From Acytostelium subglobosum LB1 (lineage: Eukaryota; Evosea; Eumycetozoa; Acytosteliales; Acytosteliaceae): DNA of 64,000 nucleotides. The position numbers and the translations under genes were made by a program. Below, piece by piece: positions 1 through 12,444 of this stretch. The notes under the pieces were generated by a model. That model saw only the letters and a list, made by a program, of their open reading frames with translations, had not been told where the DNA came from and did not search any database. The DNA lies in NCBI RefSeq assembly GCF_000787575.1, contig NW_012236532.1, positions 870,612-934,611 of the forward strand, read 5' to 3'. The first letter of the stretch is position 1; each line of letters opens with the position of its first letter.

Positions 1-1184
1 TACTCCTGGAAGTAGTCCCAGATGAAGGCGTAGCCACGAGCATAGGAGATATCACCAATGTGCAGGATCGACCATGATGGTGGGGTGTTGAGACCGTTGG
101 TTGGCTTCTTGCCCAACTTCTGGGCCAGTGGCGAGTTGGAGAATGGCGCCGTTATGGTCTGGTAGATGTTGGCCACGGTCTTTGGTGCGGGTGTCTGCAT
201 GTCGGACGTGGCGGCAATGAATGGTGTGTTGACACCGAGGTCGCCAAAGGCAATGAAGTAAGCCTCACTTCCTACGTATGGCGAAGAGATGAAGCTGTAG
301 ACCTGTGAGTTGCCGTCCTTCTCGCTGCCCACATAGTAGAAGTACTCGGTGTTCTCCTCAAGATGCTCGAGCTTGACATCGTGGAAGTAGCCGGGGTCCT
401 TGAAGTACTTGGGGTCGTTGGCTGGGGCGTCACACATGTCACCGATGGAGTAGGTGAACGAGTCGCCAGTGAACTTGGTGGTGATGTTGCTGGGCGAGTT
501 GCCGACGTAGACGTAGGGAGTGTCGTCGGAGCCACTGATCCATACGACACGCATCTCGCTGGTGTAGTTGCAGTGCGCCAGGTATACCTTGCCCGGTGCA
601 TTTGGGTTCTCAAAGTTGACGCCATTCGATGTGGCGGCCAACTCCAAAGTCTTTCCGGCCACCTTCATGGTGGGGGCTTTAGTGCCTGGCACCCAGACTC
701 TAAAGTTGTACTCTGCTCTAGTGTTTACCAATGGTACAGTGACTGATCCGAATCCCTTTGCCCATGCTAATATACATTGTGTATGTGAGTGTGAGTTGAT
801 GTGTGAATTGTGATCAAGCACACTCGTTTACATACTTGATGAAGTGGTCATCTTGACGTAGCCGATTGGAGATGTGATGTCAGAGTCTACTGGGTAGTAT
901 ATGGCGATGACATCGTCCTCTGATGGTGTAGTGACGTCCTTCCAAGTGATGGTAACATCATCACCAGAAGTCTTTAGTACAGCTTATAAGTGTGTGTTTG
1001 TTGGGTTGGATTGGGTGATTGGTTGATTGATTGATTGAAGTGATGGACTAGTTAGGGATAATGTGTACACTCGTTTCCATCACTATCGATCAAACATACA
1101 TGGTGATGCTGTTAATGTAGTTGAATGGGCTATGGCAATAAAGGCCATCAGTGCCACCAACACAATCTGTAGTTTTGATAACAT
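1..1184 (-). CDS. Purple acid phosphatase, N-terminal part, cut by window edge
   Basis: Secreted or lysosomal metallophosphoesterase that would hydrolyse phosphomonoesters. Three exons are visible: 1100-1184, 836-982 and 1-766, and the gene runs off the left edge. It starts with a signal peptide (MLSKLQIVLVALMAFIAIAH), followed by the fibronectin-III-like N-terminal domain of plant-type purple acid phosphatases, with Y-L-A-H-C-N-Y and S-E-M-R-V-V-W blocks. It then enters the metallophosphatase domain with FGDLG and HIGDISYARGY, which supply two of the metal-binding motifs. The remaining metal ligands lie outside the window, so activity cannot be judged. Donors are GTATGT in both introns, and the exon phases join cleanly into one frame. 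Confidence 0.88.
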
Positions 1185-2254
1185 AGTTTATATATTAATA
1201 TGTATTTGTTTAGTTATCTATAATATAAAGTGAGAGAAAGAGCTATGTAGGTATGTGAGGGAGATCAAACAGGTATGAGTCTCTTCCTTACATTCGGCTA
1301 TATTAACAAATAATCGTTATAATGTCGTTCAAAGGATGAGGACAACTCTTTAGAGAAAGAGAAGAAGGGAGAGAAAGAGGTATGAAGAACCACCTCTTTG
1401 GTCAACAACACCCGAATCGACTAAGTGTCACCCTTTACGGGACCTTCTTTGCACCCAACAAGATGAGGTCCTTGCCCCCAAGATGACGAAAGGGGTATCC
1501 CTAGTACAAGGGAACCAAAAAGAACAAAAATATCTTTTTCAAAAGTCATCCTTTCAATCTTATCATCTGATCACCAGCACGAGGCCCAATCATTGAGCAA
1601 TATCTCTTTGTTTGGTTTGGTTAGATTAACCTTGGAAGTGATGGATGCGCCACTGGTTGACAACCTGGGCTGGTTCAAGATGGTCAACTTGTTCCCAGAC
1701 CCAGTATATTTATATTCGTAAATGAAATTTCATCAGACGACCAGACTATCAGTAGGTAGACTGTACAGATTTGTGACACCCTCTAACAGTGTCTGTTGGT
1801 CTATGCTTTAAGAATGGATATCCGGTGTTCAATCCAATTAGATGAATAACTTAATTATTCAATGATTGAGGTAATGGTAATTACTTCCATTTTGTTAATT
1901 CTGGGTGATGAAGTTCAACTAGTTGTAAACAATTGTATTTTAACTAATTGTGTCATAGATAATATTGAATTATATAATATATGTATTTGGAAATTAATAC
2001 TTACATCTACTCATAATTCTATCTCTACCTCTACGCTCTATCTGTGCCTCTATCTCTATCTCTATTATCTAAGTGTGTGTTCACAATAATTGAACTTTGT
2101 GTGGTTCACTCTTTACTTCACTTCACACTTCTGTCACCCATTCATTTATTATTTAATTAATAAAGATACAGTTAACTTCATATACATAATCAAACATATA
2201 TATATATATATTTGTATATAAATACATTGATATTGATTTGGATAGATAAATAGG
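1185..2254. other. Spacer between divergent genes, with a possible coding scrap
   Basis: This stretch holds the upstream regions of the acid phosphatase (left) and the ALIX gene (right). The part from 1840 to 2250 is AT-rich with TA runs, as expected of dictyostelid promoters. The part from about 1380 to 1720 is more GC-rich. On the minus strand near 1590-1720 it reads as a short open stretch containing Y-T-G-S-G-N-K-L-T-I-L, reminiscent of immunoglobulin-like repeats. I cannot link it to a gene. No tRNA was recognised. Confidence 0.35.
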
Positions 2255-4995
2255 ATGTTGGCAGTCGATAGAAAGAAATCTGATAAGGTCGACCTTGCTA
2301 AACCTCTGGTCAAGTACATTCAAGATCACTTTGGCAGACAAGAGTCCGACGATCATGAACAACCATTGAACAACTTACAGCAACTGCGTGAGGACGTTCG
2401 TAACATACAGGACAAGACTGATACGTCCAAAGAGCTACTCTGGAAGTACTACTCTCTTTTGCAATCACTTGAGCTTCGCTTCCCCATCTCAGAGAACAAT
2501 GTATGTTGTCTAGACAACATCATCATCTTGTATGAGGAGACCGAACTAACAGCTATCACAACATAAAGGTTAGGATATCATTCTCATGGACAGACGCCTA
2601 CAAAGCAAAGAAGTACTCTTTGTTCTCAATCTACTACGAGAGAAGTGCCATCTTGTTCAACTATGCCTCGTTGTTATCACAGCTTGGCGCCAGTGCCAGT
2701 AGAAGCACGGTGGATGGAATTAAGAAGGCCTGTCAGAACTTCCAGGCGGCCGCAGGAGCATTCAACTCTTTGCGCGAATATATATCATTGCATAGCGAGT
2801 GCTCAGTATCGCCCGATCTCAGCTCCGACTCACTTACAATGCTCTCAACTCTAATGATTGCCCAGGCGCAGGAGTGTGTCTATGAGAAGGCAGTGATGGA
2901 CAACCTGTCCGACTCGATCCAATCCAAGTTGGCCATCCAAACGGCCGACTTCTACGACTCGGTCCACCAGCTCAGCAACTCCAATGCTCTCAAGAATGTT
3001 GTTGACAGGGTATGTTTAAACACAAGAATGTTCATGATGATCCAGACTAACTAACACCACAACAATCATTAGTATTGGTCGATGGCATGCCTCATCAAGT
3101 CTTTGATATACAAGGCAATTGCAAACTACAAGGTTGCCATTGGGCTGGAGATGTCTCAACAGTTTGGCGAACAAGTTGCCAGACTAAAGGCTGCAGTGGA
3201 CTACCTGGCGACTGCCCAACAGAACATACCAAGGACTGCCACCAATGATCTAAAGGAGCTACTTGATAGAACTAATAGTGTATGTGTTGTGAACTAGCGA
3301 CATGCATCCATTGTGAACATACTCGGACTAATCAATCAATCAATCAACCAATCAATCATCATCCTCGTACAGACTATTACAAAGTTGTTGGAGTCTGCAA
3401 AGAAGGACAATGAGACTATCTATCATGACACTGTCCCACCCAAAGAGAAGTTGTCGGATATTGAGAGGAAGGCAATCGCAAAGCCATCACCATTGCCAGA
3501 ACAAATCAGTCATGACCCATTCACACTGTTGATACCCTACGCCATCAAGGAGGACTCTGCCATTTACAACGATCAGAAGGAGATCCTACTCAAGAAGGAG
3601 TTGGACAACATCAAGTTCCAAGATGAATCGGCAAGAGCGTAAGTGACGAATGAGTGCGAGTCAATGTCACTGTGCTCGTCCAACTGACACAATCTACCTA
3701 TCACCAGTACTCTCCTATCAATGAACCTTCCTGCTGCCATTGAAGCCCTGGAGGTCGGTATACCCAAGGCTTTGCAAGAGAAGATGGACATGGTCAGGTC
3801 AGAGCGTGGAGTGGAGATGATAATAGACCTTTTGCGATCATTACAACAACTCCATGATGAGGATGCATCGATTGCCAACGCTGCCAAGAATGTGCTCAAC
3901 AAGGAGGAGGAAGACGACACCAGGATGGCACAGCAGTATGGCCCGTCATGGAATCGCACGCCATCACACACACTGACGTCCAACCTGCGCCAAGACCTGG
4001 CCAAGTACCAAAGCAACCTTCAGCACTCGGCCAAGTCGGACGCTCACATCAGGAAGAAGTTTGATGATGCTAGACCCCTCATCTCGGCGCTGGAGAATCA
4101 GAACGAAGTGATCAGCTCACTTCCATCCAATGTCATCCCATTGAACCAGGTGCACGAGGTTGCCAACCTCAAGACACTCATTAAGAGTCTGGACTCGCTA
4201 AGTGTGTCGCGAGAGTCTGTCGCAGAGAGGTTCAAACAACTTGTTAGAAGTGTAAGTCAATAATGGATTGTGATCAATCAATCACATTAACTAACCCGTC
4301 TTTGATCGATTTAGGATGACATCACAACAAAATTGATCAATCCAAGCAAGGATAAGACTCAAGTGTACAAAGAAGAGATATCAAAGTATGAACCATTCCA
4401 ACAACAGTTGAATGATAGTTACTTGAAACAGGAGTCACTGCTTGAATCAATCAGTGTGGAGAATGAGAATTTTGCCAGGACTCATTCCAAACAGGGTAGC
4501 CAACGCGAGGAGACTCTTCAGAGATTCGCCAATGCATACAAGACTTACAACGAGCTCAAGTCCAACCTGAGCGAGGGCATCCAGTTCTACACCAACTTCC
4601 AGGAGATCTTGGCCAAGTTTAGAGCAAGATGTGAGGACTTTGCCAACGAACGAGAGAGGGAGAAGAATGATCTGCTGCGACAGATCCAGTCGGCGCCGTC
4701 TATCCAGTCGCCACCACATCGCCAGGTCTACACCGGCAACAACATGCCTCCACCACCAGTCTACAATCCAAACAACTACCAACAACAAATGCCCTATGCT
4801 CCTTCTGCACCACCCGCTTCATATGGTGCGCCGCCACCATCATTCGCAGCGCCTCCACCCTCCTTTGGCGCACCTCCCCCACCCTACCAGACCTATGGTG
4901 CTCCTCAGCCACCACCAACTTACAAACCAGCTGGCCAGTATCATACTCCTCCTCCCCCTCAACAACAAAACAACAATAATAATAGGTACTACTAA
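2255..4995 (+). CDS. alxA: ALIX/BRO1-domain ESCRT-associated protein (AlxA)
   Basis: Adaptor linking ESCRT-III to endosomal membranes, with roles in multivesicular-body sorting and membrane repair. Six exons (2255-2500, 2569-3009, 3073-3279, 3373-3638, 3708-4251, 4315-4995) give 794 residues. The BRO1 domain fills roughly residues 1-370, with F-S-W-T-D-A-Y and S-I-Y-Y-E-R-S-A-I-L-F-N-Y blocks. The V-shaped coiled-coil domain follows to about residue 690. The end is a proline-rich tail of repeated GAPPPSF units with PPPPY and PPPTY, the usual docking region for partners such as ALG-2-type proteins. All introns use GTATGT or GTAAGT donors. The start was chosen because MLAVDRKKSDKVDLAKPL matches the beginning of the BRO1 fold and no exon is needed upstream. 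Confidence 0.95.
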
Positions 4996-5586
4996 GGTCT
5001 GGACTGGCTCAAAGATGCGAGACTTGCAATGGCAAGCCATGTATGTAGACTGGCTCAACTCCAATCATGTAATTAAAAAGTGATCACGCTTCATTCAATC
5101 AATCAAAGTCCAAAGTTTACATGATGGTAAGCAGACCATCGGATGGATGGATGTTTAGGAGTTTTCAGACGGACAACCTGATTAGTAACTGGGTTGTGAT
5201 CGCACTCACCCATCACCCTTCCCACCCTGATCGAATGTGTATCGTTGTTGTCTTCCCAAGATTCCCCCTCAATCAGATTTTTTTCCCATTGATCCCATGC
5301 TCTTCATTCCAATTCAACAACACAACAATGCACTCACCTTGGTTCACAAGATTAATTGCATTCTTCACTCATTTCACATTATCCAAATAATAATAATAAT
5401 AACTAATTATCTATCTCTATCTCTTGTAAATATATATATACTTTGTATATAGTTTGTAATATAATCAATCATATAAATAACATTCATTCATACATTCATA
5501 CATTCTATCAATCATTACAATCTCTATCTCCATCATCTGGATTGCTGTCTGAACAAACCAAACAAACAAACGAAACAACAATAGAC
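4996..5586. other. Spacer between alxA and the HMG-box gene
   Basis: Contains the 3' flank of alxA (AATTAAAAAG near 5070) and an AT-rich leader with CATT/CAAT repeats before the HMG-box gene. No convincing open frame is present. Confidence 0.5.
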
Positions 5587-6644
5587 ATGACCAAGACATC
5601 AACAAAGACAAACCTTACAAAGAATATTGTGAATGCCGCTGCACCTGTAGAAGCCAACAGTTCAAAAGGTGGAAAGAAGAAAGGAGCCGCTGGAAAGAAG
5701 GCTACTGGACCATCTATTCAACCTCAGACACCACCAACACCAACTATCAATGGAGACAATGAAGAGCAGGTGGACGAGTTGCAAAAGGAGATCCAACAAT
5801 TTAAGTTAAAGTCAAAGATACAGCGCGAGGAGCACGAGAAGGAGATTAGAAAGAAGAAGGAGCAAAATCAGCATGAGGATGATGCGCACAACAGCCATCC
5901 CCACAGCCATGGCGGTCTGCAGATTCACGCCAATGCTCAGGTGATCGTGTCGGGTGTCAAGCGATCAAAGCCACAGACGCCAATATCTGCGTACCAATTC
6001 TTTAAGGATGCCAATGCATCAAAGTCAAAGGGTTGGTGTCAGGAGACCTGGAGAGAGCTGGCGGACCATGAGCGCAAAGCTTTCTACGAGAAGGCCGACG
6101 AAGACAAGAGGCGCTACCAGACTCAGATGGCCGAGTATGAGCGCATTCACGCTCAGGTCACACATCAAAAGGTTCAAAAGAAGGACAAGAAGAAGAAGGG
6201 TCAACAGAATGATGGCGACAGCGATACTGTGGCCAGCAGCGGTGATGATGAGCACAGTGGAGCAAAGCCAATTGCTGGTAGAAAGTCAAAGAAGTCAAAG
6301 AGTGTTCTGTCTCAGTCGCCAGCATGGTCCAACTCAACTACATCACAACCAAAGTCAGGAAAGAATGATACTGCAGCATCGTCAAAGAAGATTCATCCAA
6401 AGAATGAAGAGGNATGAGGAAGAGGATGAGGATGACGATGAGGATGAGGACGATGAGGAAGAGGATGAGGATGAGGATGAGGAGAGCAGCGAAGAAGGCG
6501 ATGATGATGAAGAGGAGCGAGCACTGTATGACGACCAAAGGATTCGACGATGAAGAGGACGAGGGATACGCAGAGATGAAAAGAGGATTTAAGTCTCGTG
6601 GCGCAGCACCAAAGGCCAAGTTTGGCAGAAGATGGAACAAGTAA
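5587..6644 (+). CDS. HMG-box chromatin protein with acidic tail (frame broken at an ambiguous base)
   Basis: DNA-bending chromatin protein. Residues about 1-60 are lysine and alanine rich, and a charged coiled coil follows. The single HMG box begins at S-K-P-Q-T-P-I-S-A-Y-Q-F-F, with conserved W residues (G-W-C-Q-E-T-W) and E-K-A-D-E-D-K-R-R-Y. The C-terminus is a long Asp/Glu run followed by a basic end (K-F-G-R-R-W-N-K). The reading frame changes twice. The first change is at the ambiguous base n (6413), at the start of the GAG/GAT repeat. The second lies near 6520-6545, after the acidic run. Both sit in or beside low-complexity sequence, so assembly error is more likely than a true break. 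An in-frame ATG-like codon lies further upstream, but 5587 has an AT-rich leader and begins the conserved-looking part. Confidence 0.82.
6414..6511 (+). repeat. GAG/GAT trinucleotide-type repeat coding for acidic run
   Basis: Imperfect GAGGAT/GAC repeats inside the HMG-box gene encode a Glu/Asp tract. The tract begins directly after the ambiguous base, so its length in this assembly is not reliable. Confidence 0.75.
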
Positions 6645-8673
6645 CGACCTGACTGTTGTTGCTTGCTTGCTTGCTATCTATTGCCAAGTCGTTGACCCTA
6701 CACGCCCATACATCTACTATTGTGATGCCAACATGTATATTACTATTACTATCACCAACATAGATTAGATAGAGGTTGCAATTAATAAGAATAAACATGG
6801 CTTGCGTCATGTGTCAATGTCAAGTGATACTACCCAATTCCTATGCATGTATATGGTCCATAACATTGGCGACGAAATATCGTTCGTCATTGCATTGTTG
6901 CTAATGCAGCAATGGTCATCAAACATCCGATGGCGGGGCTTGCTTGCAACCCCCATGCGAGGTGACTCGTTGGTGTTATCCCATCATCCCTCCGCAGTGG
7001 TCCAGTCATTAGTCCCATGTCCGCAAACGAGTAAATCACTGTGAATTGAACGATGGATTGATCACTCATTGATGTAGATACATAGATAGATATTTCCATG
7101 GATGGATGCATGTCACTAGTGACCGCCCCAATCACACCACCAGGCAACATCGAATATTAGGAGGGTGTGTTGGGTGCCGTGGCCGGCTTTGTCTTTAGAA
7201 TCTACACTCACTCCTCTAGTCATGCCTGTCTGCCTACATGTATTGCATTATGATAACTCTGACACGGCGACACCATCCATCAATCAGCTCAAACACACAC
7301 ACACACAGACAGATTATTTCGACGCCGCGTGTTGTCGTGTCAAATGTCAAACACTTTACTTGACACCAACTCGATCATGGTTGACACGAGGTCGTTTTAA
7401 TAAATAATACAAATTGTAATTATTTGACAATACCAATGTATCCATACTCAGCGCAAAGCAGGTGGTTGGCAGCGCACTGTACACCACCGCTCTACCTGGC
7501 TTTTGATGTCGCTTGTACGTCTCTGTGTCCACCCTCTCTCTGACCTGACCTCTTCTTCTTCATCTTCCCAGAGAGTGATTGTGAGTGAATGTTGCGAGAG
7601 TTGACAGTCACTTGCTTGCTTACTTTCACTTGAACAACTCGCTGTCAACACACACAACAACAAGTCTCGTCCATCCCCTCAACTTCTCAAGTACTCAATG
7701 TACTTGTACTTCTATTCCTACTTGTTATAGTTATATTTCCTTACTTGTAGTAGTAGTAGTTCATATCACATATACATATTTATTTATTACACCTTACATT
7801 CATTCATTCAATCATTCATTCAATCATTATACATGTAAGTTGAACAAAGACAACAACACCAACACCGTCAAATACACCTATCTCTCCTTTGTTCGCCTAT
7901 CAGTTCCCAAAGGACTCTGTTCAGATCTTGACATGTCTTTTAAAGATTGACATGACTTGACACTTCCAACATCCAAATGTGCACAGACACAACATCAACA
8001 CATATACACAAACACACAAACACACAACTCGTATTATTATAGGTCAGTGTACCCATAGATGGACGTATGTCAAGCCATGTCACATATTCATTATCGATAA
8101 GATCGGACATGACTTGGTCCTCTGGACGGACCTGCACAACCAACAACAACAGTTATCAACAAAAATCACACACAATGGGCCACCAAACTTAAGTTTTTAT
8201 CTATTTTTCTCGTGAATGAAGACGACCGTTGTTGTAGGCTCGTTGGGTGGGCCTCATTGTTTCACACCAAACACACTCAAAAAAACACCCGCGACCGTTA
8301 GATCACCAACTTCGATGGGGGCTCTGACCGAGGGGTCTAAAAGTTGAACATTGACCTTCAGTGTTTTCATTCATTCATTCATTTGTTTCAAACAAATAAT
8401 AACAACCAATACCAATCTATTAGCCCCCCTTTATCACTGTTGTTGTTTGTTGTTGCTATTGTAGCTTGCTCATCTTAACAATTCGCGCATCACCATTCGC
8501 ACTCACCACCACACGAACACGTGATCAACTTCAGTTCAATTCAACTCATACTCAATTCTAATTATAACTTATAACTTATAACTTTCATATATTAATATAT
8601 ACATTATATAGATAGATAGAGATATAAGATAGAGATATAGAGACAGATATACATACATATATATACACAAAAC
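6645..8673. other. Two-kilobase spacer upstream of the Ca2+-ATPase gene
   Basis: No gene could be supported. The sequence alternates between moderately GC-rich patches (6880-7040, 7320-7500, 8220-8340) and AT-rich simple sequence. It includes a short CA run near 7292 and CATT repeats near 7800 and 8370. The patches lack a sustained coding frame. The length is unusual for a compact dictyostelid genome, so a large regulatory region or an untranslated leader of the ATPase gene is possible. Confidence 0.4.
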
Positions 8674-11600
8674 ATGACAAATTTGGAAAGCATCGGATTG
8701 GACCCAATGTCCGATGAGTTCAAGTTCGATCTAAAGACACTTGGCTCATTGGTGGACGTTCCAAAGAATCCGGATTTGTTGAAAGAGATTGGAGGCCCAC
8801 AAGGATTGGCCGACGGTCTGAAATCCTCATTGAAGGACGGTCTGCCCAACGAGCAGAACTCTACCGAGACAAACAGAGTCCATATGTATGTTATGCACAA
8901 CATTGATTGGATTGATTGATCACAAGCATATTCTAACCATTCATTCAATCAAACATACTACATATAGTTACGGAAAGAACATTCTACCACCTCCACCACA
9001 TACTCCATTGTGGCGTATTGTACTTGATGCCTTGTCCGATCATATTCTTATCCTTTTGATTGTTGCTGCCGTTGTGTCTATCATTCTGGGAGCAGTGCCA
9101 GCCACGTCGGAAGACCCAAAGATTGCTTGGGTCGATGGTGTTGCCATTCTGGTGGCTGTCGTCATCGTCGTCACGGTGACCTCTGTCAACGACTTTAAGA
9201 ACCAGGCGCGTTTCCGTGACCTGAACGAGAAGACCAGCGACAAGCAAATCAAGGCCATTCGCTCGGGCGAGCAATGCCAAGTGTCAATCTTTGACGTGCG
9301 CGTCGGAGACATTATCACGTTGGACACGGGTGACATTTTGTGCGCTGACGGTGTCTTTGTCGACGGCCACTCACTGACCTGCGACGAATCATCCATCACC
9401 GGAGAGTCAGACCCCATCAAGAAGGGCCACATGGAGCAGGGCTTCGACCCGTTCTTCATCTCGGGCAGTCAAGTGCTCGAGGGCTTTGGCAAGATGATGG
9501 TCACCGCCGTCGGTGTCAACTCATTCAACGGCAAGACCATGATGTCGCTGCGTGTCGAGACTGAGGACACCCCACTGCAAGAGAAGCTGGGCAAGCTGGC
9601 CGACAACATCGGCAAGTTTGGTCTGGCCGCCGCCGTGCTGCTGCTGCTCATCGTCATCCCCAAGTACTTCATCGAGAAGAAGGTTCGCCATGAGGACCTG
9701 CCCAAGTCGACCGCCTCAGACATCACCAAGATGATCATTGGTTCGATCACAATCGTCGTCGTTGCCGTGCCCGAGGGTCTGCCACTGGCCGTCACAATGG
9801 CTCTGGCCTACGGTATGATGAAGATGTACAAGGAGAACAATCTCGTGCGTCACTTGGCCTCGTGTGAGACCATGGGTTCCGCCACCAACATCTGCTCCGA
9901 CAAGACCGGCACACTCACCCAGAACGTCATGACTGTCGTCACTGGCTGCATTGGCCAGCGCTTCGATGACTGCCCCGCCTACGCCGATTACGCCAAGACC
10001 AACCTCAAGGAGATGTCCACCATCCTGGTCGAGGGTCTGGCCGTCAACTCCAACGCCTACGAAGGCATGTCCACCAAGGGCAAGATGGAGTTCATCGGCT
10101 CCAAGACCGAGTGCGCCATGCTCAACTTCACCAAGCTCTTTGACTGCGACTACCTCGAGGTCAGAAAGCGTCTCGAGGTCATCGAGCTCTACCCCTTCTC
10201 ATCGGCCCGCAAGCGTATGGGTGTCTTGGTTCGTCAGAACGAGCAGACACTGCGTTTCTACCAAAAGGGTGCCTCAGAGATCATCTTGGCTCAGTGCGAC
10301 CGCTACATCGACCCCAACGGACAGACACAGGCACTCACCCCCGAGATCAAGGCCATGTATGAGGAGACTATCGTGACATTCGCCACTGATGCCCTGCGTA
10401 CCATTGGTTTGGCCTATCGCGACTTCTCAAACGACTGTGGCATTGACTTCAAGGGCCAAGCCCCCGAGACCAACCTCATCTTCATCGGTGTGATTGGAAT
10501 CAAGGACCCACTGAGACCCGAGGTGCCAGGCGCCGTTGCCCAATGCAAGCGTGCCGGTATCACCGTCAGAATGGTCACTGGAGACAACATCATCACCGCC
10601 ACCAACATTGCCAAGAACTGTGGTATCCTCACCGAGGGAGGCATCTGCATGGAGGGTCCAGTCTTCCGTAACCTGCCCCAGGATGAGATGGACGCCATCA
10701 TTCCACGCCTTCAAGTGCTTGCTCGTTCATCGCCAACCGACAAGCAGCTGCTCGTCGGCCGTCTAAAGGATCTGGGTGAGGTCGTCGCCGTCACTGGTGA
10801 TGGAACCAACGATGGTCCCGCACTCAAGTTGGCCAACGTCGGTTTCTCCATGGGTATCGCCGGTACTGAGGTCGCCATTGCCGCCTCTGATGTCGTGTTG
10901 CTCGACGACAACTTTGCCTCTATTGTCCGTGCCGTCATCTGGGGTCGTAACATCTACGACGCTATCTGCAAGTTCCTTCAATTCCAGCTCACTGTCAACG
11001 TTGTGGCCGTCACTGTCGCCTTTGTCGGTACAATCACCAGTGGCTCTCACTCACCTCTCACCGCCGTCCAGCTGCTCTGGGTCAACCTTATCATGGACAC
11101 CCTCGCTGCCCTTGCCCTGGCCACCGAGCCACCCACTCCAGAGCTGCTCGACCGACCACCCACTGGAAAGAACGCACCACTCATCACTCGTGGCATGTGG
11201 AAGAACATCATTGGACATTCTGTGCTGCAGCTCATCATCCTATTCGTTCTGCTCTACAAGGGAGACAAGATCTACGAGAACTTTGTCGACTTCCCAATCG
11301 TGTACTCAGAGCGTCACCACTACACAATCGTCTTCAACACATTCGTCTTCTTGCAGCTCTTCAACGAGATCAACAGTCGTGTGCTGGGCAACCGTCTCAA
11401 CCCATTCACCAACTTCTTCAACAACCCAATCTTTGTCATTGTGTTGGTTGCCACATTCATCATTCAGGTGCTCTTTGTCACATTTGGAGACGACGCTACA
11501 TCTACCGCCAGACTCAACATCACAGAGTGGGTGGCATGTATCATCACAGGCGCCTTTGAGCTTGTCTGGGGTCTCATCCTTCGTATGATCCCCATCAAGG

Positions 11601-12148
11601 AGCCACCCGTCCAGAAGGTCATCCCAGAGAAGTCCGAGACCGTCTACACTCCACCCGTCGACACCGCCAAGCCACACGACGTCACACTTACCACCACCAC
11701 GGCCGCTGTTGCTGCCTCAGAGATCGAGCCCATCCTCGAGTCATCCAAGATCACTCTGGACAAGAACACCGACGGATACATCCCACTGCCCGTGGGCGTG
11801 CCCATTGACGGCGAGGACAATCAAACCACCACAACCACAACCACCACGACCACCTCGACCGAGCCAAGCGAGGGTGGCGCCAACCAGAAGAAGGGATGGG
11901 ATCTCATTCGCGAGACTCCACAAAAGATCCGCGTGGTCAACGCCTTCAAGTCATACCGTCGTCCAGAGCGCGAGGTGGAGGATCCAATCGAGGTTGGACG
12001 TGGCTGGAAGCTCGTCAGACAGACACACCAAAAGATCAGAGTACTCAATGCCTTCCAGAGCTACGAGAAGCCAAACGAATCTTCACTCATTGACGTTGTT
12101 CGTCATCCAACCAGACAGTCGATATACCTTCCATCATCATCCCATTAG
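8674..12148 (+). CDS. patA: Plasma-membrane-type Ca2+-transporting P-type ATPase (PatA-like)
   Basis: P2B-type calcium pump that expels Ca2+ from the cytosol or loads the contractile vacuole. Two exons (8674-8885 and 8968-12148) encode 1130 residues. Visible motifs are the actuator loop TGES, the VAVPEGLPLAVT segment of TM4, the phosphorylation site ICSDKTGTLTQN with D at about residue 382, the hinge VTGDGTNDGPALK and LLWVNLIMDTLAALALATEPP. The C-terminal tail holds a poly-Thr stretch and then two near-identical 25-residue segments, about 36 residues apart. Each contains QKIRV(V/L)NAF(K/Q)SY, which strongly resembles the calmodulin-binding helix of animal PMCA pumps. Regulation by calmodulin is therefore likely. 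The start fits an AT-rich leader, and the single intron has a GTATGT donor. Confidence 0.95.
11894..12076 (+). repeat. Tandem pair of calmodulin-binding-like segments in the Ca2+-ATPase tail
   Basis: Two 25-codon copies lie at about 11894-11968 and 12002-12076. The shared protein pattern is GW-x-L-(I/V)-R-x-T-x-QKIRV-x-NAF-x-SY. The nucleotide copies have diverged, so the duplication is not recent. Confidence 0.8.
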
Positions 12149-12302
12149 ACCTGCAGCCCTTTGCATCTCTAATATTATATTATATATACTATACCAAATA
12201 AATAAACATCCGTGTACAACCAAACAACTTACTTACTTACGTATTCACTTTAATTCCGCGGATAACTAAAATGACATCATTGTCTTGAGGGGTCTCAAAC
12301 TT

Positions 12303-12319
12303 CGATCGATCGATCGATC
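12303..12319. repeat. CGAT microsatellite
   Basis: Four tandem CGAT units lie in the spacer between the Ca2+-ATPase and the C2-WW gene. No function can be assigned. Confidence 0.7.
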
Positions 12320-12444
12320 AAATTAAAAAAAAGAGGGAACACGAGGACTCAGGAAGGCCCAACACAGGTGATCACTTTGAGCAATGATTATCCAATCAAT
12401 TGCACAACAAACACATAACCAACTCAACAAATAAATAATCAAAG

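Noticed and set aside
5443-5586. N-terminal extension of the HMG-box protein from an upstream ATG
   Set aside because: The extension is rich in Ile, Asn and His from CATT/ATAA repeats typical of leaders. The ATG at 5587 is followed by protein-like sequence.
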